A stretch of DNA of 64,000 bases from Eubacterium sp. AB3007 (GCF_000688015.1 NZ_JIAD01000001.1:1302001-1366000), one strand, 5' to 3'. Positions 17,289 through 25,902 are shown, numbered from the stretch's first letter. Notes: generated from the sequence alone by a model not told the origin. A program made the numbers and translations.

Positions 17289-17316
17289 TTTCGTACGAAA
17301 GTCTGTTTCAACAGAC
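17289..17316. promoter_or_regulatory. Two abutting perfect palindromes upstream of rubrerythrin
   Basis: TTTCGTACGAAA (17289-17300, 12 bp, no loop) is followed without a gap by GTCTGTTTCAACAGAC (17301-17316, 7-bp arms, 2-bp centre). They sit just before the likely rubrerythrin -10 box (TACAAT, 17328-17333), and the second would cover the -35 position. A repressor site for a redox or peroxide regulator is inferred; it does not match the PerR or Rex consensus. Confidence 0.5.
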
Positions 17317-17327
17317 ATATTTTATGG

Positions 17328-17333
17328 TACAAT
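17328..17333 (+). promoter_or_regulatory. Probable -10 box of rubrerythrin
   Basis: TACAAT, preceded by a poor -35 (TTTCAA, 16-bp spacing) that lies inside the upstream palindrome. The weak -35 suggests dependence on an activator or a regulated promoter. Confidence 0.4.
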
Positions 17334-17385
17334 ATACATGTTCACAAAATTGTAAGAACTGAGAACAGTAAGGAGGATTTTGATT

Positions 17386-17925
17386 ATGAAATGGGTATGT
17401 TCCGTTTGTGGTTATGTTCATGAAGGAGACCAGCCCCCAGAGAGATGTCCTGTATGTAAGGTTCCTGCCGACAAGTTCGTCAAGCAGGAGGGCGGCATCG
17501 AATGGGCTGACCAGCACGTTGTCGGCGTAGCACAGGGTGTGGATCCGGAGATCATCGCTGACCTTCGTTCCAACTTTGAGGGAGAGTGCTCTGAAGTAGG
17601 TATGTATCTGGCCATGTCCAGAGTTGCCCACAGAGAAGGCTATCCTGAGATCGGCCTGTATTGGGAGAAGGCTGCCTGGGAAGAGGCTGAGCACGCTGCC
17701 AAGTTCGCTGAGCTGCTGGGTGAGGTTCTGACCGACTCCACCAAGAAGAACCTGGAGATGAGAGTCGACGCCGAAGCCGGCGCCTGCATGGGCAAGAAGG
17801 CCCTGGCCACCAAGGCCAAGGAGCAGGGTCTGGATGCCATCCATGACACCGTTCACGAGATGGCAAAGGACGAGGCCAGACACGGCGCTGCCTTCAAGGG
17901 TCTGCTGGATAGATACTTCGGTTAA
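17386..17925 (+). CDS. Reverse rubrerythrin (rubredoxin domain first)
   Basis: Peroxide and oxygen detoxification enzyme of anaerobes. From the ATG at 17386 (AAGGAGG at 17370-17376) it has 179 residues. The rubredoxin-like Fe(Cys)4 domain comes first: Cys5, Cys8, Cys21, Cys24. The ferritin-like diiron domain follows with [40 protein letters not shown] and [17 protein letters not shown]. Domain order is opposite to classical rubrerythrin and matches clostridial revRbr. Codon use is strongly biased (GCC/AAG/GAG rich), suggesting high expression. A terminator lies about 100 bp downstream. Confidence 0.95.
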   Translation: MKWVCSVCGYVHEGDQPPERCPVCKVPADKFVKQEGGIEWADQHVVGVAQGVDPEIIADLRSNFEGECSEVGMYLAMSRVAHREGYPEIGLYWEKAAWEEAEHAAKFAELLGEVLTDSTKKNLEMRVDAEAGACMGKKALATKAKEQGLDAIHDTVHEMAKDEARHGAAFKGLLDRYFG

Positions 17926-18024
17926 GCTCCATGAAATGGCACAAGCGTTTTGCCTGTCTGACTGTCATCGGGTTCGCCCTTTGCATGTACACAGGATATA
18001 GACATATTTAATCAGAAGATGACG

Positions 18025-18076
18025 GGGACGCCCCCAGAGACGGTAGAATCACCGGCTTTGGAGGCGTCCCTTTTTC
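18025..18076 (+). terminator. Terminator after rubrerythrin
   Basis: GGGACGCCCCC (18025-18035) pairs with GGAGGCGTCCC ahead of TTTTT, with a loop of about 24 nt and one mismatch. Between the stop codon and this point no gene is seen. Confidence 0.7.
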
Positions 18077-18370
18077 TGTGGGATCGCTACACATCTTTCC
18101 GCGGGATCGCAGTGCGATTGTACCCCGGATTGTGTGAACTGAACTCCCGTTCCGCGATATGAGACTTTTCATCGTTTTGCGGGAAACTTTTCCGCGTTTG
18201 GCCATTTTTTCCGAGCTGGCGGAACAAAACACATGATTTGTTCCGCAATACGGGTTTTTTCATCGTTTTGCGGGAGAACTGTTCCGCGTTTGGCCATTTT
18301 TTCCGAGCTGGCGGAACAAAACACATGATTTGTTCCGCAATGAAGTGTACCCATAAAAGTAGAGTCACTC

Positions 18371-19243
18371 CTATATGATTTCTCCCCTATGATAATAATC
18401 ATACGGGGTTGAGTAATTGATGGATTCGTGTGGCCTTTTACGAGGATAAAAGTGCCACACGTATTCATATATATCACCTTTTGCCTCGTTGATTGTTCTG
18501 TATTTTTTCTTTAGCCATTCTGACTTCATTTTACCCCAGAAACTTTCCATTGGTGCATTGTCCCAGCAATCTCCCTTACGGCTCATGCTGCATATGAATC
18601 CCTGCCTGCTCAGCATTCTCCTGTATTCCTTCGAACAGTAGGTCGAACCCCTGTCCGAATGTATGATGCATCCCGGACTTCCACAGCCTCTGAGAAGCAT
18701 ATCTTTTAATGCATCCATTACCAGAAATCTATCGTTATGCACGCTCATTGCCAACCCTACGGGAAGCCTTCCATACAGATCCAGTATTCCGGCCACATAC
18801 AGATCTCCCTGCTCCGTAGCAATGACTGTTGTATCACTTACCATCTTTTTATCCGGGGCATCAACGCTGAAGTCTCTGTCGATAAGATTGTCGGCGATTG
18901 GCTCGTCATGGTCTGAATCCGTCGTGCAGACAAACCTTCTGCATGTCCTGGAAAAGAGAGCGCACTCCTGCATGATCCTCTCGACACGTTTATGGTTGAC
19001 ACGTTTTTTGCGACCTTTATTCAGGATAACGGTTACTTTTCTTGATCCGTATGATCCTCTGGAAGCTCTGTATATGTCGTATATCTCTTTTGTGATCTTA
19101 AGGTCTTCTTTCTCTTTCTCCGTAAGTGGCCCATCGACTCGTCTGCGCCATTTGTAGTATCCGCTCTCTGACACCTTTAGTACTCTGGCCATCCTCGCAA
19201 TGCTGTGCTCGTGTTTATGCTCACGCATGAAAAGATATTTCAA
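18371..19243 (-). CDS. IS3-family transposase OrfB (DDE domain)
   Basis: 290 residues with the IS3 helix-turn-helix lead-in (HEHSIARMARVLKVSESGYY) and the rve-type DDE core. The DD35E triad is Asp137 (VSDTTVIA), Asp197 (HSDRGSTYCS) and Glu233 (DNAPMESFWG), with 35 residues between the last two. All three are intact, so the protein looks active. It would normally be made as an OrfAB fusion by -1 slippage on the A7 run at 19276-19282 near the end of orfA; its own ATG overlaps the orfA stop (ATGA). Confidence 0.95.
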   Translation of the reverse strand: MKYLFMREHKHEHSIARMARVLKVSESGYYKWRRRVDGPLTEKEKEDLKITKEIYDIYRASRGSYGSRKVTVILNKGRKKRVNHKRVERIMQECALFSRTCRRFVCTTDSDHDEPIADNLIDRDFSVDAPDKKMVSDTTVIATEQGDLYVAGILDLYGRLPVGLAMSVHNDRFLVMDALKDMLLRGCGSPGCIIHSDRGSTYCSKEYRRMLSRQGFICSMSRKGDCWDNAPMESFWGKMKSEWLKKKYRTINEAKGDIYEYVWHFYPRKRPHESINYSTPYDYYHRGEII

Positions 19244-19545
19244 TCGCGCTTTACATTTGCAAGGAAGGCCGCTGCTTTTTTTAGTATTTCGACCTCCTCA
19301 CGAAGCTCTGCGTTCTCTTTTTCAAGCTCTTTTTCCCGATCGGTCCTCTTATCTGATTTGGTAAACCCTTTTCGAAAGGCTTTATCTTCACCAACTTCAG
19401 CAAGATGATTACGCCATCGTATGACAGTCCACGGCATGATTCCGTACTTGTCGGCTATGACATGTTCCAGATTCTTGTTTTCAGGCAGCAATGCTTCTTT
19501 TGCCACCATCAATTTGAACTGTTTGCTGTAATTTGTTCTTGACAT
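19240..19545 (-). CDS. IS3-family OrfA (HTH, leucine-zipper)
   Basis: 101 residues from the ATG at 19543-19545, which follows GGAGG at 6-nt spacing. The N-terminal HTH_Tnp_1 fold (MSRTNYSKQFKLMVAKEALL, then IMPWTVIRWRNHL) binds the terminal repeats; the C-terminal coiled coil (KELEKENAELREEVEILKK) mediates multimerisation. The slippery heptamer of As lies in the codons for EILKKAAA. Confidence 0.94.
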   Translation of the reverse strand: MSRTNYSKQFKLMVAKEALLPENKNLEHVIADKYGIMPWTVIRWRNHLAEVGEDKAFRKGFTKSDKRTDREKELEKENAELREEVEILKKAAAFLANVKRD

Positions 19546-19692
19546 GGTGTACCTCCAATCTACATGCATTATACCATGCTTTGCAGACTCTACTTTTTGG
19601 GGTACACCTCACAATACGGGTTTTTTCATCGTTTTGCGTGTAAATGTCAATTTAATTTTGTACAAAAAGTGGAAAATAATTTTGTACAATTT

Positions 19693-20457
19693 TCAGCTTT
19701 TTTCAGGCTGGCTATCAAGGAATGCGCGCTTGTCCTTCAGCCTGTAAGACGGCCCTTTGATGGATATAACGGATGAGTGGTGAAGCAGCCTGTCGAGCAC
19801 CGCGTTGGCCAGTGTTGCTGATCCAAATACCTCAGTCCACTTTGAGAATGCCATATTTGTGGTGACGATCGTGCTGTTCCTTTCGTATCTTCTCGCAATG
19901 AGCTGGAAGAAAAGGTTGGACGCATCATTATCGATCGGCATATATCCAAGTTCGTCTATGATGAGCACCCTGTAACCGGCATAGAACTTCAAGCGTTGTT
20001 CGAGCCGGTTTTCATTTAGCGCTTTCTTGAGCTGCAGGATCAGATTCTCGAATGTGATGAAGTACGTTGAATATCGCGCCTTTGCACATTCGATGCCTAC
20101 TGATGTAGCAAGGTGTGTCTTACCAACTCCGCTAGAGCCCACAAACACGATGTTCTCCATCCGCTCCACAAACCCCAGATTGGCAAACTCCTGTATCTCG
20201 GCCTTATTCAGTCCCGGCTGGAAAGTGAAGTCGAAGTCGTCCAGAGTTTTGAGGAATGGGAAGTTCGCCTTGTGTATATTTGCGTGGTTGAGCCTCTCTT
20301 TCTTGTAACTGCACTCTATGGAGACGAGTTCTTCAAGCGCCTGAGTGAAACTCATATCTCCCTGATTCACCATTTCAGTATATGTTCCCAGGTTCTCCTG
20401 AATTTTGGGTAGATTCAATTCTTCGAGCCCGTTAACCAGTTTTGCGTAGCTTGCCAT
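19693..20457 (-). CDS. istB: IstB-like ATPase of IS21, copy 1
   Basis: 254-residue AAA+ helper protein that selects target DNA and activates IstA. Walker A GSSGVGKTHLA follows ERMENIVFV, and the Walker B region reads VLIIDELGYMP. Length and order (istA then istB, 12-bp gap) are standard. No disruption is seen, and the translation is the same as that of the copy at 38867. Confidence 0.96.
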   Translation of the reverse strand: MASYAKLVNGLEELNLPKIQENLGTYTEMVNQGDMSFTQALEELVSIECSYKKERLNHANIHKANFPFLKTLDDFDFTFQPGLNKAEIQEFANLGFVERMENIVFVGSSGVGKTHLATSVGIECAKARYSTYFITFENLILQLKKALNENRLEQRLKFYAGYRVLIIDELGYMPIDNDASNLFFQLIARRYERNSTIVTTNMAFSKWTEVFGSATLANAVLDRLLHHSSVISIKGPSYRLKDKRAFLDSQPEKS

Positions 20458-20469
20458 GTTTCCTCCTGT

Positions 20470-21684
20470 CTACAGGAAACTGTCAAACTGCCTCAGATTC
20501 TGTTCGGCAAATGATTCCAGATCGTCGCTCCTGACCAAAGGCCGCAAAAGCTCCAGATAATGTGTCCGGTCATAGTTGATCCGCTTGTCTGAGATTTTGT
20601 GCTGTGCGATGCATCTGTTCTCGAAATAGATCTTCAGATCATCACCGAAAGCTTTGAGATGCACAGTCTTGCCAATGTATTCAGGCGGCACGGAATATCT
20701 GCTCTTCCTGAATACGATGAGCGAATCCTTCTGCACCTTGGTTCTTCTGTCGTACTCTCGGTATGAGTCGATCACATATGGCGATGGCAGCGGCTGCAGC
20801 ATGTCCTTTTCCTTCTGGAACAGGAGATATGGCGGCATATTCGTTGCCTGACACACTTCGGTATTTACCCGATCATTTATGCTAAGCATTATCCGGGTCA
20901 GGTCATCTTCGGTCTCAAATTCACCTTCGTAGACCCGAAGCCATTCCATGAACTTGTTTATGGTCTCGACCTTTCCCTTGGTATAGCTGTGCCTCGGCTT
21001 TGCAAGTTTGATCTTGAATCCAAAGTCTTTCGCAAACTGCTTCGCTTTAGCGTTGATCCTTCGTCCGTCTTCAGTGATGTCGACGATCGTTCTCATATTG
21101 TCGAATAAGATCTCCCTCGGAACCCCGCCTGTTGCCATGAAGCATTGTATGAGGCTGTCGAACACTTCCTGTTGAGTTCTTGTTCTCTTGTAAACGAAAC
21201 GGCAGTATCTAGAATAGCCGAGCTTGTAGTCAAATACCTGTATTGTGAATACTTCACCCAGGCAATTTGTTATTTGAAGATCTTCTTTCCAGTCCACCTG
21301 TGCCTGTAGGCCGGGGGCTGTTTCATAGCGTGGATGACCGCGTACTTTCTTCTTGGGTGTTATCCCGCGGCTTACCACATATTTACGGAAGTTTGAATAT
21401 GTGCCTATCGATTCACCATACTTGCAATACAGAAACTCATACACTGCTTTTATTGTTGCTCCGCGTATCGCCATCTTCTGGCGAATGACAGCTTCGTACG
21501 GATCAAGTTTGCTTGGCTTATCTCTTGTCGCAGGTTTCCCGGCATAGCCGTCATAATACCTTTTTACCGTCCTGCGATCGATCCCATATTCTCTTCCGAG
21601 CTTTGAGAAATTCGGTTTCTCTCCGCTCAATTTCAATATCTCCAGTTGAGTCAGCAGTCTGTTATCCATGAATCTACCCTCCAT
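20470..21684 (-). CDS. istA: IstA transposase of IS21, copy 1
   Basis: 404 residues. N-terminal HTH (FSKLGREYGIDRRTVKRYYD) for end binding and an rve-type catalytic core with the DDE residues in LQAQVDWKEDLQ, REILFDNMRTIV and SYTKGKVETINKF. A C-terminal Mu-like beta region follows (SLIVFRKSRYSVPPEYIGK). The open frame is complete. The ATG lies 78 bp inside the element end. Confidence 0.96.
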   Translation of the reverse strand: MEGRFMDNRLLTQLEILKLSGEKPNFSKLGREYGIDRRTVKRYYDGYAGKPATRDKPSKLDPYEAVIRQKMAIRGATIKAVYEFLYCKYGESIGTYSNFRKYVVSRGITPKKKVRGHPRYETAPGLQAQVDWKEDLQITNCLGEVFTIQVFDYKLGYSRYCRFVYKRTRTQQEVFDSLIQCFMATGGVPREILFDNMRTIVDITEDGRRINAKAKQFAKDFGFKIKLAKPRHSYTKGKVETINKFMEWLRVYEGEFETEDDLTRIMLSINDRVNTEVCQATNMPPYLLFQKEKDMLQPLPSPYVIDSYREYDRRTKVQKDSLIVFRKSRYSVPPEYIGKTVHLKAFGDDLKIYFENRCIAQHKISDKRINYDRTHYLELLRPLVRSDDLESFAEQNLRQFDSFL

Positions 21685-22098
21685 GGATTCAGACTACCAT
21701 CTCAGCTAAAACTGTACATTTTTATTTTCCCTTTTTTGTACATTTTTATTTTCCCATTTACATTTTGCGGGAAACTTTTCCGCGTTTGGCCATTTTTTCC
21801 GAGCTGGCGGAACAAAACACATGATTTGTTCCGCAATACGGGTTTTTTCATCGTTTTGCGGGAGAACTGTTCCGCGTTTGGCCATTTTTTTCCGAGTTGG
21901 CGGAACAAAACACATGATTTGTTCCGCAATACGGTTTTTTTCATCGTTTTGCGGGAGAACTGTTCCGCGATACGGGATTATCCATCGATTAGCGGAACAG
22001 CAGATCGAAGTGAGACAAAGCCCTCGGCTCCTCATTTCGTGACCGTCCCTTTTCTTTTCACCATTATTCAACAATGAGTATATTTTTCCAGAAACCGA

Positions 22099-22128
22099 CT
22101 GGCAATACCGCCTTCTGTGTGGTATCAT
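22099..22128 (+). promoter_or_regulatory. Candidate promoter of yjiH
   Basis: CTGGCA and TATCAT with an 18-bp spacer, about 90 bp before the ATG. Between the array end (21998) and this promoter no gene is seen. Confidence 0.4.
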
Positions 22129-22219
22129 ATTAAACAACATATCCAAAAATAAACAATTGAGTCAGAATAATTTTGGTTTTTGGAATTATCCATAGTTAAA
22201 ATGAGAAAAGGAGTTTGTT

Positions 22220-23647
22220 ATGAGTGAAAAGAAAGTGTTCCCTCCCGGGGCAGATCCCGGGACCGACGACGAGCAGATCACCGAGGTGGAGCTCGAACCA
22301 GTGGAACAGAAGAATATCGTCAAGTTTGCGATCGCCTCGCTGGCAGGACTCTTTCTGTTCCTGATCCCGATTCCTCGGGGAACCAGTTTCACGATTCCGA
22401 TCGGGATCCTGATCAACTGGGTGTCCGACCTGTTGGAGCTGGAGAATGTCAATCTGGCAAGTGTTGCCGTGCTGCTGTTCATCACCGTTTCCACCGTGCT
22501 GACCATCATCAACAAGTTATTCCACCCGGCCTTTCTCTCCAGGAATGAGAAGGTGGAGAAGATCTTCTCCCCTGCCCCGCTTTACTTTGTCAGCCGCATC
22601 CTGGGGTTGATCATCGTTTACATGGCGTTTTTCAAGGTCGGCCCCAAGATGATCTGGTCCGGCGCGACCGGCGGTTCCATGTTGGGCGTCTCCGCGACAC
22701 TGATCTCCGTGATCCTGTGCATCGCGTTCCTGATGCCCCTCCTCACAGACTTCGGCATCATGGAGTTTGTGGGCGTGTTCATGCGCAAAGTCGTACGCCC
22801 GCTGTTCACCGTACCCGGCCGCAGTGCCATCGACCTGGTCACCTCCTGGCTCGGCACCTCCAACGCAGCCGCTATCCTGACCACCGGCCAGTACGAGGCA
22901 GGATTCTACAGCGCCAGAGAAGCCGCTACGATCTCCTGCAACTTTTCCTTTGTGTCCATCCCCTTCTGCTATGTCATCGCAACACTGCTGGGGGTGGAGG
23001 ACAAGTTCACCGTGTTCTATCTGATCAGTCTGATCGGCGGTGTGGTCCTGGCCATGATCATACCCAGGATCCCTCCACTGCGTTTCCTGCCGGACAGTTA
23101 TGATGAGATCTCCGGCAAACGGATCCGCGAAAACGTTCCGGTTGGCGTCTCCAAGACAAAATGGGCACTGAACATGGCCGGTCACAGGGCAGAAACCGCA
23201 AACGGCAAGACAGTCTTCAACTCTGGCCTGCACATCTACGCGACCATGTTCCTGGACCTGATCCCGGTCGTCATGAGCTGGGGAACCATCATCCTGATCC
23301 TGGTCGAATACACTCCGATCTTCAACTGGATCTCCATCCCCTTTGGTTGGGAGATGCAGCTCTGTGGGATCGAGGGGGCCATGGATGTGGCGCCCGCCTG
23401 TCTGGTAGGTTTTGCGGATCAGTACATCCCGCCGCTGATGCTGGCCGACTACGCCATCGAGCGGACCAGGTTTATCGTCGGCTGTATGTCGCTGCTGCAG
23501 ATCATCTATATGACCGAGGTCGGTCTCATCGTAATCAAGTCCAGAGTCCCCGTCAACGTGGGGCATCTGTTCCTGGTCTTCCTTGAGAGAACGGTCATCG
23601 CGATCCCCCTGGTGACGCTCCTGACCAACCTGTTTGTGACGTTCTAA
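22220..23647 (+). CDS. YjiH-family nucleoside-recognition/GATE domain membrane protein
   Basis: 475 residues with about nine to ten hydrophobic segments after a charged 30-residue N-terminus. GVFMRKVVRPLFTVPGRSAI and SWLGTSNAAAILTTGQYEAG are characteristic of the YjiH group of Gate-domain proteins, whose substrate is not established. The etfB remnant starts 12 bp after the stop with its own AAGGAG, so yjiH once headed an operon with Etf and lactate dehydrogenase genes. A link to lactate or electron-donor uptake is inference only. No defect is visible in the gene itself. Confidence 0.85.
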   Translation: MSEKKVFPPGADPGTDDEQITEVELEPVEQKNIVKFAIASLAGLFLFLIPIPRGTSFTIPIGILINWVSDLLELENVNLASVAVLLFITVSTVLTIINKLFHPAFLSRNEKVEKIFSPAPLYFVSRILGLIIVYMAFFKVGPKMIWSGATGGSMLGVSATLISVILCIAFLMPLLTDFGIMEFVGVFMRKVVRPLFTVPGRSAIDLVTSWLGTSNAAAILTTGQYEAGFYSAREAATISCNFSFVSIPFCYVIATLLGVEDKFTVFYLISLIGGVVLAMIIPRIPPLRFLPDSYDEISGKRIRENVPVGVSKTKWALNMAGHRAETANGKTVFNSGLHIYATMFLDLIPVVMSWGTIILILVEYTPIFNWISIPFGWEMQLCGIEGAMDVAPACLVGFADQYIPPLMLADYAIERTRFIVGCMSLLQIIYMTEVGLIVIKSRVPVNVGHLFLVFLERTVIAIPLVTLLTNLFVTF

Positions 23648-23659
23648 GGAGAAAGCGTA

Positions 23660-23893
23660 ATGAAGATACTGGTCCTGATCAAAGAAGTGCCCGATATGCA
23701 GAAAGTACAGTTCGACAGCGAGAAGGGGCGGGTAAACCGCGCCGGAGCTCCCGCCGAGATCAATCCTTTTGATGAGAGTTCTCTGGAGACAGCATGCGAA
23801 ACGGATGGACCACATTCTGGAGATCGACGAGAAGAACATGGTAGCCGTGCTGGAAAGTGGCGTCACATTGATGCAGTTACTGGAAGAACTTGA
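23660..23893 (+). pseudogene. EtfB remnant (electron transfer flavoprotein beta, N-terminal about 45 residues)
   Basis: Starts MKILVLIKEVPDMQKVQFD and continues through GRVNRAGAPAEINPFDESSL, the conserved EtfB N-terminus. Similarity stops near 23797, after which the frame runs into unrelated codons to a stop at 23893. The ribosome site (AAGGAG, 23646-23651) is intact. About 80 percent of a normal EtfB (about 260 residues) is missing. The sequence passes directly, one frame over, into a lactate dehydrogenase remnant, so an internal deletion joined two genes. Confidence 0.85.
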
Positions 23894-24689
23894 AAAATCC
23901 GATGGCCTCAGTTTCCCTGTCCACCCCGGCGACGAAGGCGCCCAAATGGGTGGTATGGCAGCCACTAATGCCGGCGGGGCCAGGGCGGTCCGCCATGGGG
24001 TGATGCGCAAGCACATCCTGGGAATCGAGATCGTTCTTCCAAACGGTGAGATCCTGCAACTGGGAGGCAAGCTGATCAAGGACAACGCAGGGTATAACCT
24101 ATGTCAGTTGATCCTGGGCAGCGAAGGAACGCTGGCCATCATCACCAAAGTCATCCTGAAGATCTATCCGAAGGACCCGTATTCCTGTACACTGGTAGCC
24201 CCCTTCGAGAGGTTTCAGGATGCCTGCGATGCCGTCACGGATATCCTGAAGAGCGGAACGACTCCGCTTGCCGTAGAATATATGGACAAGCGACTGTTCA
24301 CTGGAACGGCAGAAATGCTGGGGATGAAGTGGCAGGCCAAGGATGGTAACGCGGACTTGCTGATCATCCTGTCAGAACAGACAGAAGACCGGCTCTTTGA
24401 CGCCGTCAAGGTGATCAACGAGATCTGCGAAAAGCACGCCTGTTACCCCTGCCTGATCGCAGAAAAGAAAACAGAGCAGGATACCCTGCTCCTGATTCGA
24501 AGTGAGCATTACAATTATATCGTAGACGATATCTGCGACAGTTACGACTATGCGGTACCAGTCTCCTGTATCCCCGCATTCATCGCTGATCTGAAACTAC
24601 AGCTGCCACCAGCAGAACTGGAATTGATGCGCGGCATCAAGAATGTGTTCGATCCCAATGGACTGCTTAATCCCGGAACTGTCCTGTGA
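23798..24689 (+). pseudogene. FAD-linked lactate dehydrogenase/GlcD remnant lacking its N-terminus
   Basis: About 295 residues of an FAD-binding oxidoreductase: the rest of the PCMH domain (DHILEIDEKNMVAVLESGVT, then MGGMAATNAGGARAVRHGV) and most of the FAD-oxidase C domain to the terminal FDPNGLLNPG. The first 80-90 residues, including the pyrophosphate-binding loop, are missing, so FAD binding should fail. The open frame can start at 23769 but lacks a ribosome site there. With the EtfB stub upstream, the ancestral order fits the electron-confurcating lactate dehydrogenase (EtfB, EtfA, Ldh) known from Acetobacterium; etfA has been lost entirely. It ends 1 bp from the convergent lipoprotein gene. 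Confidence 0.85.
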
Positions 24690-24690
24690 C

Positions 24691-25362
24691 TCACTCCTCT
24701 TCCGTCCTCTGGAATCCGATCATGTTCATGTTGCCGCCGTTAAACGTATAGAAATAGTACTTGTCCGCATCGGTCTTCTTCTCGTGGTTCTTCACGTAGC
24801 CATTGCAGACCTGGTACTTCCCCTTGTATTTCTGTTTGGTCTTCTTGCCTGCGATGATCTCGATATTGGTGTACACGGAGGTCCCATCCTCGTTCAGCGT
24901 CAGCAGATGGGTCACCGTGTTGTCGCCAAAGCTGTCCACCGCGTTCCACTCTCCCATCAGGTTCTCCGCTGCCCGTTCCAGGGTGAAATACTGGCCATCC
25001 GCCAGCGTCAGCGCGCCATCTGCGAAGGTATAGGGGATCTTCTCCGTGTCCTCTGCCTTGATGGTGATGTTGTCCCTTCCGATTTTGTAGTCGTAAGTTC
25101 CCTCTTCCTCCAGCCGAACATCTCTGGCTCTCACATAGGCCGGCTCCGTCTCCGCCAACGCCGTGACATCCAGGTACTCGACAGTCACCTTTCCCTTCTC
25201 AAAAGTGTACTGATAGGCCCGGGTATGTCCCTGGTGATCCGTCTTGAACATGTGCCAGGTCTCCGCACACAAAGCTTTGTCTACGGCAGAGGCGTCGAAC
25301 CCGCACCCCGCCATCAGGATCGCACAAAGCCCTGCAAGCAACGCAACGTATATTTTCTTCAT
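24691..25362 (-). CDS. Putative lipoprotein of unknown function
   Basis: 223 residues. The signal peptide MKKIYVALLAGLCAILMAGC carries a lipobox LMAGC with Cys20 as the lipidation site. The mature part contains several beta-rich stretches (HTRAYQYTFEKGKVTVEYLD; KYKGKYQVCNGYVKN) of lipocalin-like appearance, but I recognise no family. The ATG at 25360-25362 overlaps the ybaK stop (ATGA), with GGAGGT upstream, so it is translated with ybaK. It converges on the lactate dehydrogenase remnant. Confidence 0.8.
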   Translation of the reverse strand: MKKIYVALLAGLCAILMAGCGFDASAVDKALCAETWHMFKTDHQGHTRAYQYTFEKGKVTVEYLDVTALAETEPAYVRARDVRLEEEGTYDYKIGRDNITIKAEDTEKIPYTFADGALTLADGQYFTLERAAENLMGEWNAVDSFGDNTVTHLLTLNEDGTSVYTNIEIIAGKKTKQKYKGKYQVCNGYVKNHEKKTDADKYYFYTFNGGNMNMIGFQRTEEE

Positions 25363-25847
25363 TCTATGACCTCCGTACATACATCCGCATATTGAAACCG
25401 CAGCACCTTAGGAAGTTCCGTCGGCGCCACCTCCACCTGGTGGGCGATCCGCCCCGCAGAAAAATAGATGGTGGGCAGTTCCCGGGCGCTCTCGTGGATC
25501 ACTGTAGGAAAAGATTTTTTCATACCGATGGGCGAACAGCCTCCATGCACATATCCGGTGAGCGGCAGCAGTTCCTTCTGAGGAATCATGGCGATGGCCT
25601 TCTCTCCCACCGCCTTGGCGGCTTTCTTCAGGTCCAGTTCCCGGGCCACCGGGATCACAAAGACGTAATACGCCCTGGACTTGCCCTGGGTCACCAGGGT
25701 CTTGAACACCTGCCGGGGATCTTCCCCCAGGATCTCCGCGATCTCTACACCATTGGTGCTCTCCACCTCTGGAAAGGAATACTCCTTGTGGGGGATCTTC
25801 TTCTGATCCAGAATCCTCATGACATTGGTCTTGTCCTTGTTCGCCAT
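25359..25847 (-). CDS. ybaK: Cys-tRNA(Pro)/Cys-tRNA(Cys) deacylase (YbaK/EbsC)
   Basis: Trans-editing enzyme that removes Cys from mischarged tRNA(Pro). 162 residues, matching the family. Conserved features include the lysine segment VFKTLVTQGKSRAYYVFVIP, AIAMIPQKELLPLTGYVHGG and CSPIGMKKSFPTVI. The start ATG follows AGGAGG. A lipoprotein gene is coupled downstream, an association without obvious functional meaning. Confidence 0.94.
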   Translation of the reverse strand: MANKDKTNVMRILDQKKIPHKEYSFPEVESTNGVEIAEILGEDPRQVFKTLVTQGKSRAYYVFVIPVARELDLKKAAKAVGEKAIAMIPQKELLPLTGYVHGGCSPIGMKKSFPTVIHESARELPTIYFSAGRIAHQVEVAPTELPKVLRFQYADVCTEVIE

Positions 25848-25902
25848 GGTACAACCTCCTTGCCTCCATCATACCACATCACCGGTTGAAACGCCACCAG
25901 TC

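Larger units (their letters stand above)
18341..19611 (-). mobile_element. IS3-family insertion sequence, 1,271 bp, apparently intact
   Basis: Terminal inverted repeats: left TGAAGTGTACCCATAAAAG, right (reverse complement) TGAGGTGTACCCCAAAAAG, both continuing into TAGAGTC. The ends are TGA...TCA. A 3-bp target duplication CAA flanks it (18338-18340 and 19612-19614). orfA and orfB overlap with a slippery A7 run, as in IS3 elements using -1 frameshifting. It sits inside an arm of one hairpin of the 91-bp array. Confidence 0.95.
19639..21762 (-). mobile_element. IS21-family insertion sequence, copy 1 (2,124 bp)
   Basis: Ends are TGTAAATG... and ...CATTTACA, with internal repeats of TTTTGTACA-type sequence near both ends, as in IS21 elements. 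A 7-bp target duplication TTTTGCG flanks it (19632-19638 and 21763-21769). It encodes istA and istB. A second copy with the same length and gene translations is at 38813-40936. Copy 1 interrupts the second arm of the same array hairpin whose first arm holds the IS3 element. Confidence 0.96.
18149..21998. repeat. 91-bp hairpin repeat array 1, split by two insertion sequences
   Basis: Without the insertion sequences and their target duplications about 445 bp of repeat remain, close to five 91-bp units. Each unit holds two hairpins with constant geometry: a TTCCGC-type arm, a 23-nt loop and a GCGGAA-type arm (for example 18149-18155 / 18179-18184 and 18190-18195 / 18219-18224). A third small inverted repeat, GGAACAAA / TTTGTTCC, bridges to the next unit. 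Unit starts are seen at 18149 and 18240 and, after the insertions, around 21835 and 21928. 91 is not a multiple of three, so no frame is kept, and the short open frames crossing it are chance. There is no CRISPR-like unique spacer. Function unknown. Confidence 0.88.

Noticed and set aside
18087..22146. Small proteins of 74-146 residues read across array 1 (for example with LRNKSCVLFRQLGK repeats)
   Set aside because: The 91-bp period shifts frame in each unit, there are no ribosome sites, and the frames end where the repeat ends; these are translations of a non-coding repeat.
22517..24085. 522-residue minus-strand frame opposite yjiH and the etfB remnant
   Set aside because: No recognisable domain, no ribosome site, and the opposite strand encodes a convincing membrane protein.
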